From Lithospermum erythrorhizon (lineage: Eukaryota; Streptophyta; Magnoliopsida; Boraginales; Boraginaceae): a stretch of DNA of 64,000 nucleotides. Location: the NCBI GenBank assembly GCA_019722365.1, contig JADFUC010001010.1, forward strand, positions 124,001 through 188,000, read 5' to 3'. The notes under the pieces are model-generated. The model was not told the DNA's origin and did no database searches. It saw only the letters and a list, made by a program, of their open reading frames with translations. The position numbers and the translations under genes are program-made. Shown here one piece after another: positions 12,190 through 25,014 of the stretch (positions are counted from its first letter, which is position 1; each line of letters starts with the position of its first letter).

Positions 12190-13995
12190 CTACACCTCAA
12201 GCTTGGATTCATGAAGGTCGTCTTTACCTATCGTTGGTGTGACAATTGCAAGAATCACAAAGCCACCCAAAGTAACAATCAGAAGACCTAATAAGTTAAT
12301 TAACATGGCCTCAGCTGAAAAGCGAGAAATGATATTGTGCACTTGAAGGAATGTGGCTTTCTCTAAAATGCCTGTAACGCAGGTAACAACCATCAGGGCA
12401 TAAATGTAAAAACCGAAGAATACATGCCACGGTAGGATATTGGCTCTGCTGATCCTTGATCCACCTGCATACCAAAAGGTTGCAAATCCAAGAGCCCACT
12501 GTACCAAGAAGAACATACAACTTAGTAGCTAATCCTCGACGCAATGAATGAATTTATAACAAGGCCTTCGTCAAGGGATAAGCAGACAATAATTCTACCT
12601 GGACACTAAACAAGAACAGACAAGCAAGGCCTAGCCATGAATGCAAACTGTAGAGAATATCAACGCCTTTCTCAAAGTGAAACTTCAGCACAAACAATAC
12701 AGCAATTACACCAAAAGATAAGGCAAGAAACTGGATCCCAAGATGAACCAATTTTTTGAACCTCTTTGTCCCTGATGTAGTCTTGTATGCCAGAATTCCT
12801 TCACCATTCAATAGTAAGAATTCATCACTGACTGAAGCTGAAAAAACCAGCCTGAAAAATCTACGCTCTCATTAAATGAACGAGGTACTAAAAGTTAAAT
12901 GGTGACATGAGATGGAAGTACTATTTATTATGTACGCAAAGTTGCAAAGAAGTCTAACGCAGTGCATATGTTGTCTTTATAGTACATACTCAATATAAAG
13001 CTTAATAAATAAGTTATCACTTATCAGTGGACTCAACATTTTTAGTTTTGGTGTATGGACCTATTAAATTCCATTTTCTTATAAAGAATGTGGTGTATAT
13101 ATGAAACATTACAACCACAGTGGCAAATAGAGTAGTCTAATCTGACAATAAGAAATGCTCCCTTTACCAAATTGGTTTTCCTAAATGAAATACAGGTGCA
13201 TAACGAACTGTTTTACATACACTTGAAGGACGACCTCGCTGGATCTTTGTGAACAGTTTTTTCAAGAACTTTGATATGTAAAAAGTAACACAGAGTTCCT
13301 ATGATATCCTTCTTTTGCTTTAAAAAGACATAACATGTAACACCCTCATTGCAGTCACCTAAAATGTATTGAACGCTTTAGATTGTCAGGCAAACCATTG
13401 GACTTCCAAACTACTATCTAAATCCTGGTCCATTTTTAATTCTCAATTGCTGAATACACAACCGTTTTATTTAAACAATTAGTTCTAAATATCACACAAA
13501 CAAACATCACACCTCTAATATCTACATGAAGGACATATATTTTGGTATAAACTTCTTGAAAATATTATGATTGCCCAAGTCTATTTTCACCAAATATTAT
13601 TACAAATTAACCAAATAAAATACTGGTTCTAATTCAGAACATGGGTAATTGACAAAATGAACTTACAATAAAAATGAGAGCTTTTTATCATATAAAATAG
13701 CTAAACCTCTATAAACAATGTAAGAAATCAAAAATAGTTGGAAAAAAAAAATAGCTAAACCTCTATATCAAAATTCAAAGTTGACAATATTTTTGGGATA
13801 GTTGCACAATTTGACCATGTTGGTAATTGAAAAAATGAAACTTACATTAAAAATGAGAGCTTTCTTGTCAGATGAGATAGCTAAACCCCCTCTATAATGA
13901 ACACACCAAACTAACACCAATGCAGCCACCATTATTCCCAGCATCCTTACCACCACCAACAATATTGGAAACCTCAAAACAGGCATCATCGCCAT
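12190..13995 (-). CDS. cytochrome b561, ascorbate-dependent transmembrane electron carrier (exon 2 start damaged)
   Basis: Plant CYB561 proteins move electrons from cytosolic ascorbate across the tonoplast or another membrane through two hemes held by four His. Exon 1 (13846-13995) encodes MAMMPVLRFPILL..VHYRGGLAISSDKKALIFN with the first helix and the GGLA(I)SSD signature. Exon 2 (about 12599-12830) encodes LLLNGEGILAYKT, KKLVHL and SLHSWLGLACLFLFSVQ. Exon 3 (12190-12498) encodes WALGFATFWYAGG, LPWHVFFGFYIYAL, GILEKATFLQVHN and the C-terminus to KLEV. The 5' part of exon 2 should encode VHPVLAVIGLV, including a heme-ligand His; only an indel-ridden trace is visible and no acceptor gives the right phase. 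So the copy looks nearly complete but may be dead, unless an unseen small exon supplies the His. Intron 1 is about 1 kb and contains copies of exon-1 sequence. Confidence 0.85.
13662..13770 (-). repeat. copies of the b561 exon-1 end inside intron 1
   Basis: 'cttacaataaaaatgagagc', then 'ttatcatataaaatagctaaacctctata' at 13662-13722, copies the exon-1 end and donor region found at 13842-13900. A shorter copy, 'aatagctaaacctctata', sits at about 13749-13766. The copies keep the GTAAG-like donor on the minus strand. Confidence 0.7.
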
Positions 13996-15960
13996 TTCCT
14001 TCCTCCTCCAGATGGTAGTGATGATGATGATGAATCTTGTATTGTTACAAGAGCAATCTCTTCTTCAGTAATGGCCAGCTTAGTTTTTTAATTCAAATTG
14101 GACAATCTTTTTGGGACAGAGGAGCAATCTTTTAACATAGATTCAACAAATAATTTGGTTCGAGATCTCTGATGAAGAATTCAAGAGTTAATAGTTGGGG
14201 GAGAAAGAATACATGAAACTTCAACTGACAATTCCATCTCAGACTATGTTTAGCCTTTACAGGCCAGTGAAACTTATATGTTATGATTCGCTGCCCCTTG
14301 AAAGAATTAGGCTCGGCACAGTATATACACACACAGTAAAATGAGGGGGAAATTATTAAAATACCCTAGACAATAAGCTCGATGTTTATTGAAGACCAAA
14401 CAGAGTCTGACATCTTGATTCAAAAATAATGAATTATCTTTATGATTATTGGTAACAATGAATTCGTTATGAAAACAAACAAAAGAATAAATGGTTGGAT
14501 ACTCCGGCTCAAACATAAGACTTGTTCAATTCTTCATGCAAGCAATGACTGTGCGCTTCTGGCTTGTAAAAAGTAAATTCTTTGGTTGTTATCAAACATG
14601 CAAAAAAAAAAGATCCCACAATATGAATATTTAGAAAATATGGTCTTTATTGATATTACATTATTAAATTTAGTGGGACTACTTCACTTGATTTAGCGGT
14701 AGTGGTTTTGATGTCTCGTTTGTTTCTAGTCGAACAGTAGTCATGTTCAACTTGATTCGAGACAATGTAATCTGGTAGTGGACCATTCATGGTTCGAACT
14801 TGTAGTCTGCATTGTGGGTGCGCATGCTTGGCAACTGTGAAATCCTGAGGAGAATCGAACTTGATGGTACAGTTAACTTCTGACAAAAAGATGTTCAATC
14901 ATACGACAAGGTTAGGAGCAACATCGTCGGTCGCGTCCAGGTTGACATGCTATTAAACGGATGGACGATGAATGGAGCATTTGCCGGACACTTGGATAGA
15001 AACTATTGTATGAATTAATTAGTTAGAAAAAATAGTAAATATGAAAGAAATTGACAAATAAAAATATTTACCATCCTTTTCCTGTCTAAATAAATTAATT
15101 GTGATGATGTTCCGATGGTGGTTGAAGAAACAAAGTGATAATAAAATTGTTGTTTTTATAAGCCGATGTTGAATGTGAAGAGATTTAGAAAAAAAAAATT
15201 TCACGATGTTGAATATGGTATTGAGCAATCTGAGACACAATCTTATATAAAGAATAAAAAAATACATGTAAACAAATTATTTAGTTATATGTTAAACATC
15301 TTGATGAATGTTTTTATTTTCAACGTAGAACCGATTGACTTGTATCTTTATAAAATTTGCATAGTTTGTTTGTTTCACCTCGTTTTTGTGAAAGATGTGT
15401 GATCTTGCTCATCCCAGCGTGGTTGGTGGGAATAGTTGCTCGAAGAAACGATCGAATTATGTTTGTGCTTGTTTTGTTACTGACATTTTTATTTCGTGTT
15501 TATTGCTAAATTGATATCAAAATAACATGCTTGTTCTCTTATAAACACATATATATTTTGTTTGTTTTAACCTCGTCAACCATGAAATCAAAATTACACA
15601 TTTTGTAAATTAATTTTAATTACAGAATATGTTTTATCTGATGAAATAAAAATTGCATTTTTTATTTAGATAAAGTCAAAGTCAAAGGTGCTATTAATTT
15701 ATATATTATATAAATTATTAATTTCTCTTAAACTTTAGTAAATAAATTTATAGTTAGTTAATACTAAAATAGTTTCATAAAAAATGGAAGAGGTAGAGTC
15801 ATTAATAAAATAACATAGATACGTAGTGTAACTCGGATAAGAAAAACACTTCTAAAAACTAGTATAACATCGAGCGTAATTAAATACCATAGAAAATATA
15901 ATTTATAATCTCTGAAATATACAATACCCAAACTAATCATTAAAATTTGTCTGGTTGTTT
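13996..15960. other. intergenic; one unassigned frame at 14656-14898 (-)
   Basis: An 80-codon minus-strand frame at 14656-14898 contains SEVNCTIKFDSPQDFTVAKH and CRLQVRTMNGPLPD, with balanced protein-like composition. I do not recognise it; it may be a fragment of a mobile-element protein. The phrase 'caatctttttgggacagagg' at 14103 is a Stowaway-like end. The remainder (15.0-15.9 kb) is very AT-rich and featureless. Confidence 0.35.
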
Positions 15961-15969
15961 GTTCTTCAT

Positions 15970-16900
15970 TTTAAGTTGTTATATTTCGGATAATACGACC
16001 ATCTTTGCGATATAGCGCTCTGGAGGAGTAGTGTTCTTTGGCGGTTGTCCCCACCAACTGGTCACTCGGCCTCAGGATGCCTGGCTGACAGCCTCTACGC
16101 GTCTGGCAAGTCGATGCAATGTCTCCATCGAGAGGCTTGCATATCTGAATCAGGATGTGTGTCTCCATGTCTTCTTTGCGCTGCTCGATGAGTGCGGCGT
16201 CAGTGCAACCCTGAAATTAAGAAAATAACATGTTAGTATATTATCATAAAAATATAATATAAGGTAATGAAAATACACTTTAACAACAATATGATGCTCG
16301 TATTTACATAGGCAGGAATGACTTGCAAGGCCCCGGGTTATGCACTCTAATATGAGTCCTTAGGAAATATCCTTTCGTGTAGTCATCCAGGCTTGTCTGC
16401 GTAGCTATATATGAATCAGGGACCATTATGTAGGGTTGAACATGGTGAAATTAAGCACTCAAATTGTCTGAATCTCCGTACACTTTCTTGAATATTCGCA
16501 CATTCACATAAAGTTGGTCACTACAGCTGTGGGTAGGCAGTTAGTTAACACTCCCGAGCTGTCGTGCCACTCGGCATATACGCTTCATTGACATTCAATA
16601 ATAAGGAGATGGAGGAGGCAGACCCGTAGGATGTCCATCGACTGTTATGATGAATAGAAGCGATCAATCTTTTTAGAACCAATGTTATCAATTTATCTAT
16701 AATATTTTCATACATATTTGGCTATCATTTGATCCAATTCTTTACGATAAGCCGAATCGAGATGGCCGGAGTCGATGTTTAGATAGTGTTGTGATTCATC
16801 GTCTGACATAGTTGTTGCCGTAAGGTACCTCGGGTCAGTGAGTGAGGAGGTACTCGCATAGATCCAACAACGTCTGAAAGACAATAATGAGATTAGTTTT
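15970..16900 (-). pseudogene. decayed unrecognised coding block, probably mobile-element derived
   Basis: On the minus strand several stretches read like protein, in changing frames: DDESQHYLNIDSGHLDSAYR with KELDQMIAKY at about 16710-16810, MVPDSYIATQTSLDDYTKGY with FLRTHIRVHNPGP at about 16330-16440, and EQRKEDMETHILIQICKPLD at about 16110-16200. GC content is higher than in the flanks. The last block alternates with an overlapping frame (RLARRVEAVSQAS), as expected after frameshifts. The style (Arg/Ser-rich, multi-frame, isolated) suggests a dead transposon protein, but I cannot name the family. Confidence 0.4.
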
Positions 16901-19900
16901 GTTAAAATATAAACATGAATAATTCATTTAATCTATACATCTTGTTAGTACTCAGTAAGTTATATCATTGCCTTGATTCTCAACGGCGCCTTTCCTAGCG
17001 CTGTTGGTAAAAGATGCAGGGCCAAGCGGCGCTGGCATGTTCTCGAACAAAAATTGAACAATAATTTGAAATCAATGATATTATCATCAGTTTGTAACAA
17101 TCATGATACACATTCGTTGCTACGCCATCCCTCTAAGCTTTGGGTTCATTTAGTATCAAATATGGAATAAACTTGGTTGTTTTATTACAATCATTTCTAT
17201 AATTGGTTGTTTACCAAAAGTACAATCATTTCTATAATTCGGACATTTCATTCTGATCGTAGCTACAATTTGTTGGCTTATAAATTTATTAAATGAGATA
17301 GGTATACTTGTTCAATGACTTGATAGTGATCCCAAGCAGAACAAAAATTGAAGATAAGATGGATAAGCGAATTCTTAACTACAATTTGAGAAATAATAAC
17401 AACCATTTAAAATAATAATATTTAAAGACTGCATCTCAATTCATAATTGACAAATGCTCTATAATTTAAATCTCAATTAATACATATTTAGAAAATCCAA
17501 ACATAACATATAATTTACATGGTTGGGGTCTGTAACTGGAATAGAACTAGAAACATTGTGGAAACAATCATTGGCTCAGATCTCAAACTTGTGTGAAACA
17601 ACCATTATCGAGGCCCATAACGTTATGACTAGACAAATTAAACATTAGTATAATCATGTAAAAGTGGTGATGAAATAGTGTACTTACGTTAAATGACTTA
17701 TTTATTGCTTCGAAACAAACACAAATGGGGTTGAGATGGAGGAAAAGCGGAAAAGTAATTACAATATAAGTAACAATCAAAGGGAAAGTTAAATTCTTTA
17801 TAAACCAAATAATAATGGATCAAATTTGTTTTTGAAACAAACGATGGGCAAGTCGTTTGTTTGAAATAAACATGGGAGCAAATTGGTTGTTTCTAGACTC
17901 GTTTGCATTAATTTGTGTTGTCAAATCAAGTCATTTTTGCGGCGAGGCAACTTGGGAGACCGTGAAAGAAGTAAATTGTGTTAGAGGCATATAAATAAAC
18001 TTTCTTGGTGGGTTGATGATTATTTTCTTAAGCATAGAACAGTTATTCTATATTAAACATAATTTTCGGTACTTAATTTATAGCAAACATGGAACAAATT
18101 TGCTTGAAATAATTCGATTTTCGTGAATCATGTATAGTCACGTCGTGCCGTGAATCGTATCGTTTACATGAGCGTGAGAAGTAGTTAACGAATGTATAAA
18201 AAGTGATGGCGATTACTATAATTATCGTTGAAAATTATAAAAATGTTGGTTGTGCTTAACCTATAAATAGTAATTGAAAACAACAAAGGTATCTCGATAA
18301 AATTAAAGTATATTACACTACATTGTATTATTATATAAAATTAATTAGTTATACTATCAAATTAAATTAGTTAATGCTATATCTCATATTATTTTCACTA
18401 TCAAATTAAATTGGTTATTATACCCATCCTTTTACATAATGGATAACAAAATATCATTCACGATTTGATCAATCTCGATAGTGCGATTTTCTTGTAGATG
18501 AAGCTTTCGATTTCACCGATTCTGGTCCAATACCCAAATCATATTAACAAATTCAGTCGCTCCAAGTTAGTTATGAAAATCGGAAGATCGATTTCAGTTA
18601 TAAGTGAGGTAGTAATCCGAGAAGGCGGGTTCGAGACGGACAAGAACGGGGAACATGTTCGGTACGTGGCATATTGTAGAAGCAATGTTAGCGGTCAGAG
18701 TTGTGGCAGAGGCGAGAGAACAAAGAACATTAGTTCTTACGGTTTGTAGTCAGGATAGTATGTAAAGAAAAAAAAATTTACAGGCTTCGGGTGTGAATTT
18801 GGGATTGTCGGAGAAAGGAGTACCTTAATGGTGGAGGTGTTGGTGGGTCAAATAAAGTATGGGAAGCGTAACCATACATTTGTGGCGTATCTTCAGAGTC
18901 ACAGGTTGGGTCGGATCAATAATCACGAGTATGAAGCGGTCCGGGAACCAGAGACACATGATGCTACCTCAAGCGACATGTGTATCATTAAACAAGGGTT
19001 GACCGAGAAATGTTGCCGACCTGCTCGAGTTTAATCTGATGTTAAATCTGTTATCCATTTAAATCATCTGGTAATGCTCGATTGCCTATAACACACAAAC
19101 ATGTATGACATGGCACTACTCGAGGTTGTCGGACGGCAGTACAAACAAAACCTTCACGGTATGTTGCGCCACCGAGCGTGAAAGGAAAGTACGTGGGTTT
19201 GACATCCGATGTCGTTTGGCATGATTGCAGTAAAGGAAAAGGCCATAGCGTCTTGTCGAGATCGGGATCGGCACGATAAATGCACTAAGAAAAGTGTTCA
19301 CGGATCTAAGCCTGCATCTATGCCTCACGACACATTGAAGAATGTGTTATAAGCGAGGCATTGTCTCAGCCAAGGGCGCTACGGATATTGTAGAGGATTC
19401 AACAGCCTTTGGAATTGGGCCATGTCGACTAATGAGAAGGAATGAAATAAGATGGAACATGTAACATTTAGTGCATGGTTAGCATGGATTGATGGGTGCT
19501 AACGAGGCTTCATGGATCCGCTGCGACGAGAATGTCTCACAAGTTTGGGAGCCATTATATAGTCATGATAAACGTATCATTTTATACAAGTAATCAATTC
19601 AGATGATAAATATAGTTTCAATGACTTGTCATTAAATTTCAAAGATAGAAGGAACATCACCAGATAAAGCAGGAACAGAAACTATCTGTTCGACATCATA
19701 TTTCATACACTTCACTTGAAAAAGTCATGAAGAGATTAGGTTTCTTTCAGCTCTGACGAGGGTGTGAAAAAATCAAGCCGATCGATACTTGATGGAAGTC
19801 CTCGGCGACCGTTCGCGTAGAAGCCTAAGCGTTGAATCTTAGATTCTTCGAAACCCCAACATCCCTCTTTTATAGAGGCGTGATCGAGCCAAACCGAGTA

Positions 19901-20390
19901 AATAAAAAGTCAAGGTTAGAATGGCGTCCACTTTTGAGAAAGTGATGAAATTTATTGATTCTGAAACAATCTCCAAGGAAAACGGGTATTGGGTGTGTTG
20001 CGAAAGTGGGTTAAATCGCGGGGGAGTAGCCCGATGAGCATTTCGGCTTGAGTCTGGGTAGTCCGTCGTCCCACAGGACACCTAATGATCATCATTAACC
20101 CGAATGTCCCTCATGAATGGATCACAGGATCTTCTTGTGACCTCTTTCTCACGACCGCTGACTTACAAGCGGATCTTAGGGGCTCGTTCGATGTTTGGCG
20201 CTTGTTCTCGGAATCTCTGCTCTGGAGCTCACGTAGATAAATGGGTGACATTGGGACCGCATCTGTCGGTGTTGGGCGTTACTAACGTTGCGAGGTGCCT
20301 TTTGTCTTCCGGTATCTTGGACCAAAAGGGGCCTTGGCCAGGCCAAGTTTGAGATGTTGATGGAGGGAATCATTTTATATTGGTAGATCA
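16901..20390. other. gene-poor stretch with decayed coding-like pieces
   Basis: Between AT-rich DNA (17.2-18.5 kb), 18498-19035 (plus) has codon-like pieces such as GGFETDKNGEHVRYVAYCRS and LVGQIKYGKRNHTFVAYLQS in neighbouring frames, and 20104-20352 (plus) holds another 82-codon frame. Composition and frame breaks suggest remnants of the same kind of old mobile DNA as at 16 kb. No domain was recognised. Confidence 0.35.
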
Positions 20391-20639
20391 TCTCTCAATT
20401 ATGAATCCCATGGTTTATATTGTATACTAGTTTGTCAAATTTTGGTGTAGCTATGTTGTGATCATGTTAAGTCATCCCCGATCCTCAGATGCTTGTATTG
20501 GAAGGGTGGAATGAGATCTTCGGCTCGAGGTTTTAAGTGGATATAGAGAAAGAATCAGCTTATTCAGACGCCGTTACCGAAGGCGGATGAATCAGTCGCC
20601 GGAGATATCAATTGCGCTTGAACAGCGTTTTAGCCATTC

Positions 20640-20865
20640 TAAATCTTATTTAATTCATTCTTATGTTATTAATTATTTAATTTCTTCAGTATGTAATTAA
20701 TTATTTAATTCATTCTTATGTAATTAATTATTTATTTCATTTTTATGTAATTAATAATTTAATGCATATATATAATTAATTATTTAATTCAACATGCTAA
20801 TTAATTATTTAATTTATTTTTACTTATGTAATTAATTATTTAATTTATTTTTATGTAATTGATTT
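20640..20865. repeat. AT-rich minisatellite
   Basis: The unit 'taattaattatttaattcat', with a variable 'tcttatg' or 'ttttatg' linker, is repeated about seven times at a period near 30-36 bases, with drift in each copy. It is a simple low-complexity tandem repeat with no coding content. Confidence 0.8.
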
Positions 20866-22184
20866 GCAATGAATTCGATTCTTGAATAACAATTAGTTGC
20901 ATTTCTAATATGATTAAATTATTTAATTCATTTTTATAAATATATGAAAACAAACAATCTAATGACATGCTTTTTAGGAAACAAACGAATAACCATGTTT
21001 ACTATCTTATAAACATGAATTTAAGTAGTTAGTTGACACAGAAGCATGAAAAAAAATAACTGTTTTGTTAGTAACAAATTAAACTTGTTTTACTATAAAA
21101 CGCGAGCAATTTGATTGTTGTCGTTTAAGCACAGATATAATTCGCTTGTTTTGTTATAAGCATGAAAAAAATTCGCTTGGTTTGTTAGTAACAAATTCAA
21201 CATTGGAAAAATATTTTGATTGTTGTGGTTTAAGTCTGATATAGTGCATTGTTTTGTTATTAGCATGAAAAAAATTAAAAGCAAAATAAAAGGGCAAAAT
21301 GTTCATTCCACTCCGTGTTCTTATATTCAGGTATTATTATATACTACCCCAGGACGGAGAATCCGTCAGTTAGCGTATTCGGTATACCCGTGTATTGACT
21401 CGGTAGAAAGGGTTGGTAGGAAAAATGAACTGTAACCTTTTGCCATCTTTGTAAGGTATCAAATTTAGATATTTGGATGAATCAAGGTGAGGGTATATCT
21501 AAAATTAACGGATATAGAATGAGGGTAAATCAGAAAGTGATCAGAAAGTGATCAGTGATTTAATGCAAAGGTCGATGACCATCGCACTGACGTATGGGGT
21601 TACAACTTCTTATGCTCACCCCTAAGGCAAAATGCAATCATGCCTTGACATTCTTGTGTTAGTAACTTAGTACATAGCATCCAGTAGTATGAATCTTTTG
21701 ATAAAAACTTATATAGATAAATTATTACTCAGTATATCAGAAGTAGCATCGAGCATTTGTTTTAAAAAAAGATCTCCGAGTTATTTTGGGATAGAGGGAG
21801 TACAACATAGCAAGACCTCCATTAGAAACCTGAAAATCTTGAATTAAATCAGCATCTACCGCATGTACAGAGTTCCAAGTCCTACCATTCAGCATATCAT
21901 CTTTACTTCTGTACAACACACAACTACAAAAGGAAATACATAGGTGATTAGCAATGGCCATCACAACATACCCTTAGGATTTTGTAGCAGACGACCATCA
22001 AATAAACATCATGGTTTCAATGGAGTCAGGCTTTACCATCTGCATAGTCCAAGCATTTTGGTGACAAGTATTGCTCAGCAGTCAGCGCAACTTACCAAGA
22101 GAAAGGTTAAGGTAGTTAAGTACCACGTTCTGCGTGACCATCATGAGCTAAAGGGCTTCTTTTGCTTCTGTCTGATGAGGGATC
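20866..22184. other. intergenic; Stowaway-like end and one exon-like frame
   Basis: 'ttttgggatagagggagtac' at 21783-21802 is a typical Stowaway MITE terminus; its partner was not found. The minus-strand frame at 21737-21964 includes DDMLNGRTWNSVHAVDADLI followed by QDFQ and a GT, so it could be a lone exon, but I cannot assign it. A row of 'aagcatgaaaaaaatt' and 'tttgttagtaacaaatt' phrases at 21000-21280 forms a weak repeat. Confidence 0.35.
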
Positions 22185-25014
22185 TCAGTTAGACTGTATT
22201 CTGAAATTACTGCTCGGACTGTATGAAGTGTAGCTAGAGCCATAACTGCCATATCTGTAGGAGCTCGACCTGGAGTCGGTACCAGGAGGTGCATCATCGT
22301 CTCTCCATGTCGTCATTACTTTGCATGTGGTGCCCTCTGGAAAAAGAATCTTACATTAAGGTCTATCTGGGTGAGAATGACTTCTAGGGGGTTTGGTTCC
22401 CAAAGATGAAAACTTTAACGTCTTTATCTTTTCTAAAATTCGTTGCGTGTCACTCTGGAAATTCAACGCTCATTTTCCTGAGTTCAAGTTTTCATTTTCT
22501 TAGTGGTTTAGGATTCATTTCTTAAGCGGTTCATGACTTATTTTCTTAGGTGGTTCAGAATAACCACCCTCAAATCACCATGTTTCTTTAGTTTGCTTCA
22601 TCAACAGATTCCCGGAAGGTTGATCTTTATCTTCTGGATCTAATAAATATAGAAGGCATTAGCTAAAAAATATATTAAAAAAATTCACTGACTACAATAG
22701 CCTCCTATCATATTCGATGAGAAAAGGGGTCACAGAAGACAATATGGCTCTAGTGTTTCAATGACCCATATTGAATTGTTTCTCCTACAAATAGAGTGAA
22801 GGCCAACTTCAACATTTCTACAACTTCAAATATAGAAAGATGGATGCTGCAAGATAAATCTACGAAGCGGGAGACTATTTTCCTATTAATGAAGACTTTA
22901 AAAGTTACCTAAATAGCCTGGAGGGTATCCTATTTCACGCATCCTATTAAGCCAAGGAGGTGGATCAAGCTCCTATAGAAGTGACAATAATGAGAAATTG
23001 ATGCTAAAGTTAATAGTCACCATCAGTATGACAAGCTCAGATATTACCACAATATGGAGCTAAGATACATAATCTATTGTTTGTAGTACTACTCATCTTA
23101 CCCCCAATCCCAGCAACTGCCTCGTCTCAGCATCAAGAACACCTGGCCTTAAACCATCAAATTTCCCACGAGGGGAACTTTGGTAGTATCTAGTTGGGTT
23201 ACGGGAACTGGTATTCTGACTTCGTTTGGACTTGTGTTGTTTTCTAGCATTGTTGACAGCAGTGGTGTCGCGAGGCTTTGGACATTCCCTCAAGGAATGG
23301 TTATAGGACCCACAATTGAAACAGCGAGAAGTATTTAAGACATCCAAATTGCTGTTGAACAAAAAGCAGAATCATTATTTAAAAAAAATACGGAGTACTT
23401 GGAATTTGGATAGTTCTGATGTGCAAGATATGAGCAAGAAAGAAGACAAGTAGAAAGCTATATCACCATATAAAGTTACCTCTCTAAATTACTTGGTCCA
23501 TCATCAGACGTCAAAGCCAATGAAAATCCACGGTCATACAGAGGAATGCTAGTGCCATCCAATGGTACAAACTCTTTGTTCGGTGGATTCTTTGATTGGT
23601 TATCCATCCAAAAAGGCTACATTGAGTAAAATGCTCAGATTTGTTAGCTTAATACATGCCTGAGGAACCACAGTCTCTTACCATACTGGATGTAAAAAGA
23701 TAGACAATGGAAAAGATGAAAACATACCACTGCCAAGGCCTTACCACAGCCCACATCAAGAGCTGGAAAATACATTTCTTCACCAGACTCTAGCACTTCA
23801 TTTGAGTCCTGAGATACACAGCAATTTTACTCTCCTTTCGAAGAACGTTCAGTCCAAGTATATGAACTATATTTTTCAATTCTTGTTATCATGATTTTTC
23901 AAAAAAAGACTACTAAGCATGATAACAAGAATTTGTAACCATAATTATATCAGTTAAGGTGACATGCTAGACATACAGCTGTCAATCAAATGGAAGTGGA
24001 ACTAGATGACCCAAGCTAAAGCCTGTCACTTTAGGCACACAACTTCTCGAACTTGCACCAGTACATAAACTTAGTTTAATAAACATCAACTTTAAAGAGA
24101 TCAATTTATTACATTTGTTGAAGGACAATGCCGAGCATGCCATTGTGACCACAGCTGTAAAAGTTCTTCTAATTTTTGTCTGCTCTCTCTGGGGGGAGAC
24201 ATAGTAAAACACAAATGAAACATGAAATACATAAAGAAGTACCATAATGACTTTCAGTTGGTGAAAAACAATAAAATTATTTATCAAATAAAAATGGTAG
24301 TTGGTGTTAACCTTGCTATGGAGTCATAAATCACACGCACAGAAGGTTGTTGCTCACTCAGAGTCATGCGGGGTCTCTTGACACCAGATAACACTGAAAA
24401 GTAAGGGTGTAGATGAAATCAGGAAACAAGCCATACCTACCGCCGGGGACAAATAGTAGCAAGGGATACACACAAACATCAAATGATGAACAAGTGAAAG
24501 AGACTTCAGCGGCCTTGGGCAAATGTAGTACACATGCTCAAGGATACAGTTTCCACAGGTTATACATTTAATTGAGGCTGTTATTACCTGGGGCATTGAT
24601 CTCCTGAGTACCGTCAAAAAGTAAGGATTCTTTGACATTGTCTACGTATTTAACTTCATTGACTGTTGCATTGATGGCTGCAAATCCATTTTCAGCCTTC
24701 CTTTCAGAACTCAAACTTGTATTTTCTTTCACCAAAACTGTTTCACTCAAATGAACAGCAATTTGCGATCTAGGAGGACTAATATCCATATCTTCATCAA
24801 ATTCAGAACCCCCAAATGATGGTTCATCTTTTCGGTCAACTTCAACAACATTCTCATGTATCCTTCCATTCTCTCCATCTTCTCGGACCTCAAAATGTTC
24901 ATGGGTTGAATTGCCATCTGAACGTGAGTAACCAGAATCATGGACTTCGTCATCCTCATTTTCACTAGAGAACCCACTTGAAGGAGGAAGCTTGATCAAA
25001 TTTTCAGACTCCAT
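22185..25014 (-). CDS. ZCCHC8-like zinc-knuckle/PSP-domain protein
   Basis: In animals ZCCHC8 is a scaffold of the nuclear exosome-targeting complex; plants have homologues with a CCHC knuckle and a PSP domain. Exons (minus): 24588-25014, 24312-24393, 24113-24188, 23728-23808, 23480-23616, 23102-23351, 22909-22972 and 22185-22639; the first seven join in frame to about 372 codons. Exon 1 is acidic (starts MESENLIKLPPSSGFSSEN). Exon 3 is helical (QKLEELLQLWSQWH). Exon 5 reads PFWMDNQ and EFVPLDGTSIPLYDRGF. Exon 6 has the knuckle CFNCGSYNHSLRECPK and the PSP start GKFDGLRPGVLDAETRQLLG. Exon 7 has ELDPPPWLNRMREIGYPPGY. The last exon starts DPEDKDQPSG and ends in a Ser/Tyr-rich tail stopping at 22185, but its middle carries small deletions and in-frame stops, so the C-terminus may be altered. 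The upstream start is taken as the first ATG of the long acidic frame. Confidence 0.88.
22455..22560 (-). repeat. 23-24 base repeats within the last ZCCHC8-like exon
   Basis: On the minus strand, 'tgaaccacctaagaaaataa', 'tgaaccgcttaagaaatgaa' and 'taaaccactaagaaaatgaa' follow each other, and a fourth partial copy leads into 'aggaaaatgagcgttgaatt'. The family protein has a single EPPKKM-type motif here. The copies introduce stop codons into the frame used upstream. Confidence 0.65.

Noticed and set aside
20640..20865. CRISPR-like array
   Set aside because: The repeats are AT-rich, drifting and without unique spacers, in a plant nuclear context; this is a minisatellite.
23982..24287. 101-codon minus-strand frame as a separate gene
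   Set aside because: It is the shifted reading of ZCCHC8-like exon 3 and flanking introns; the correct frame gives QKLEELLQLWSQWH.
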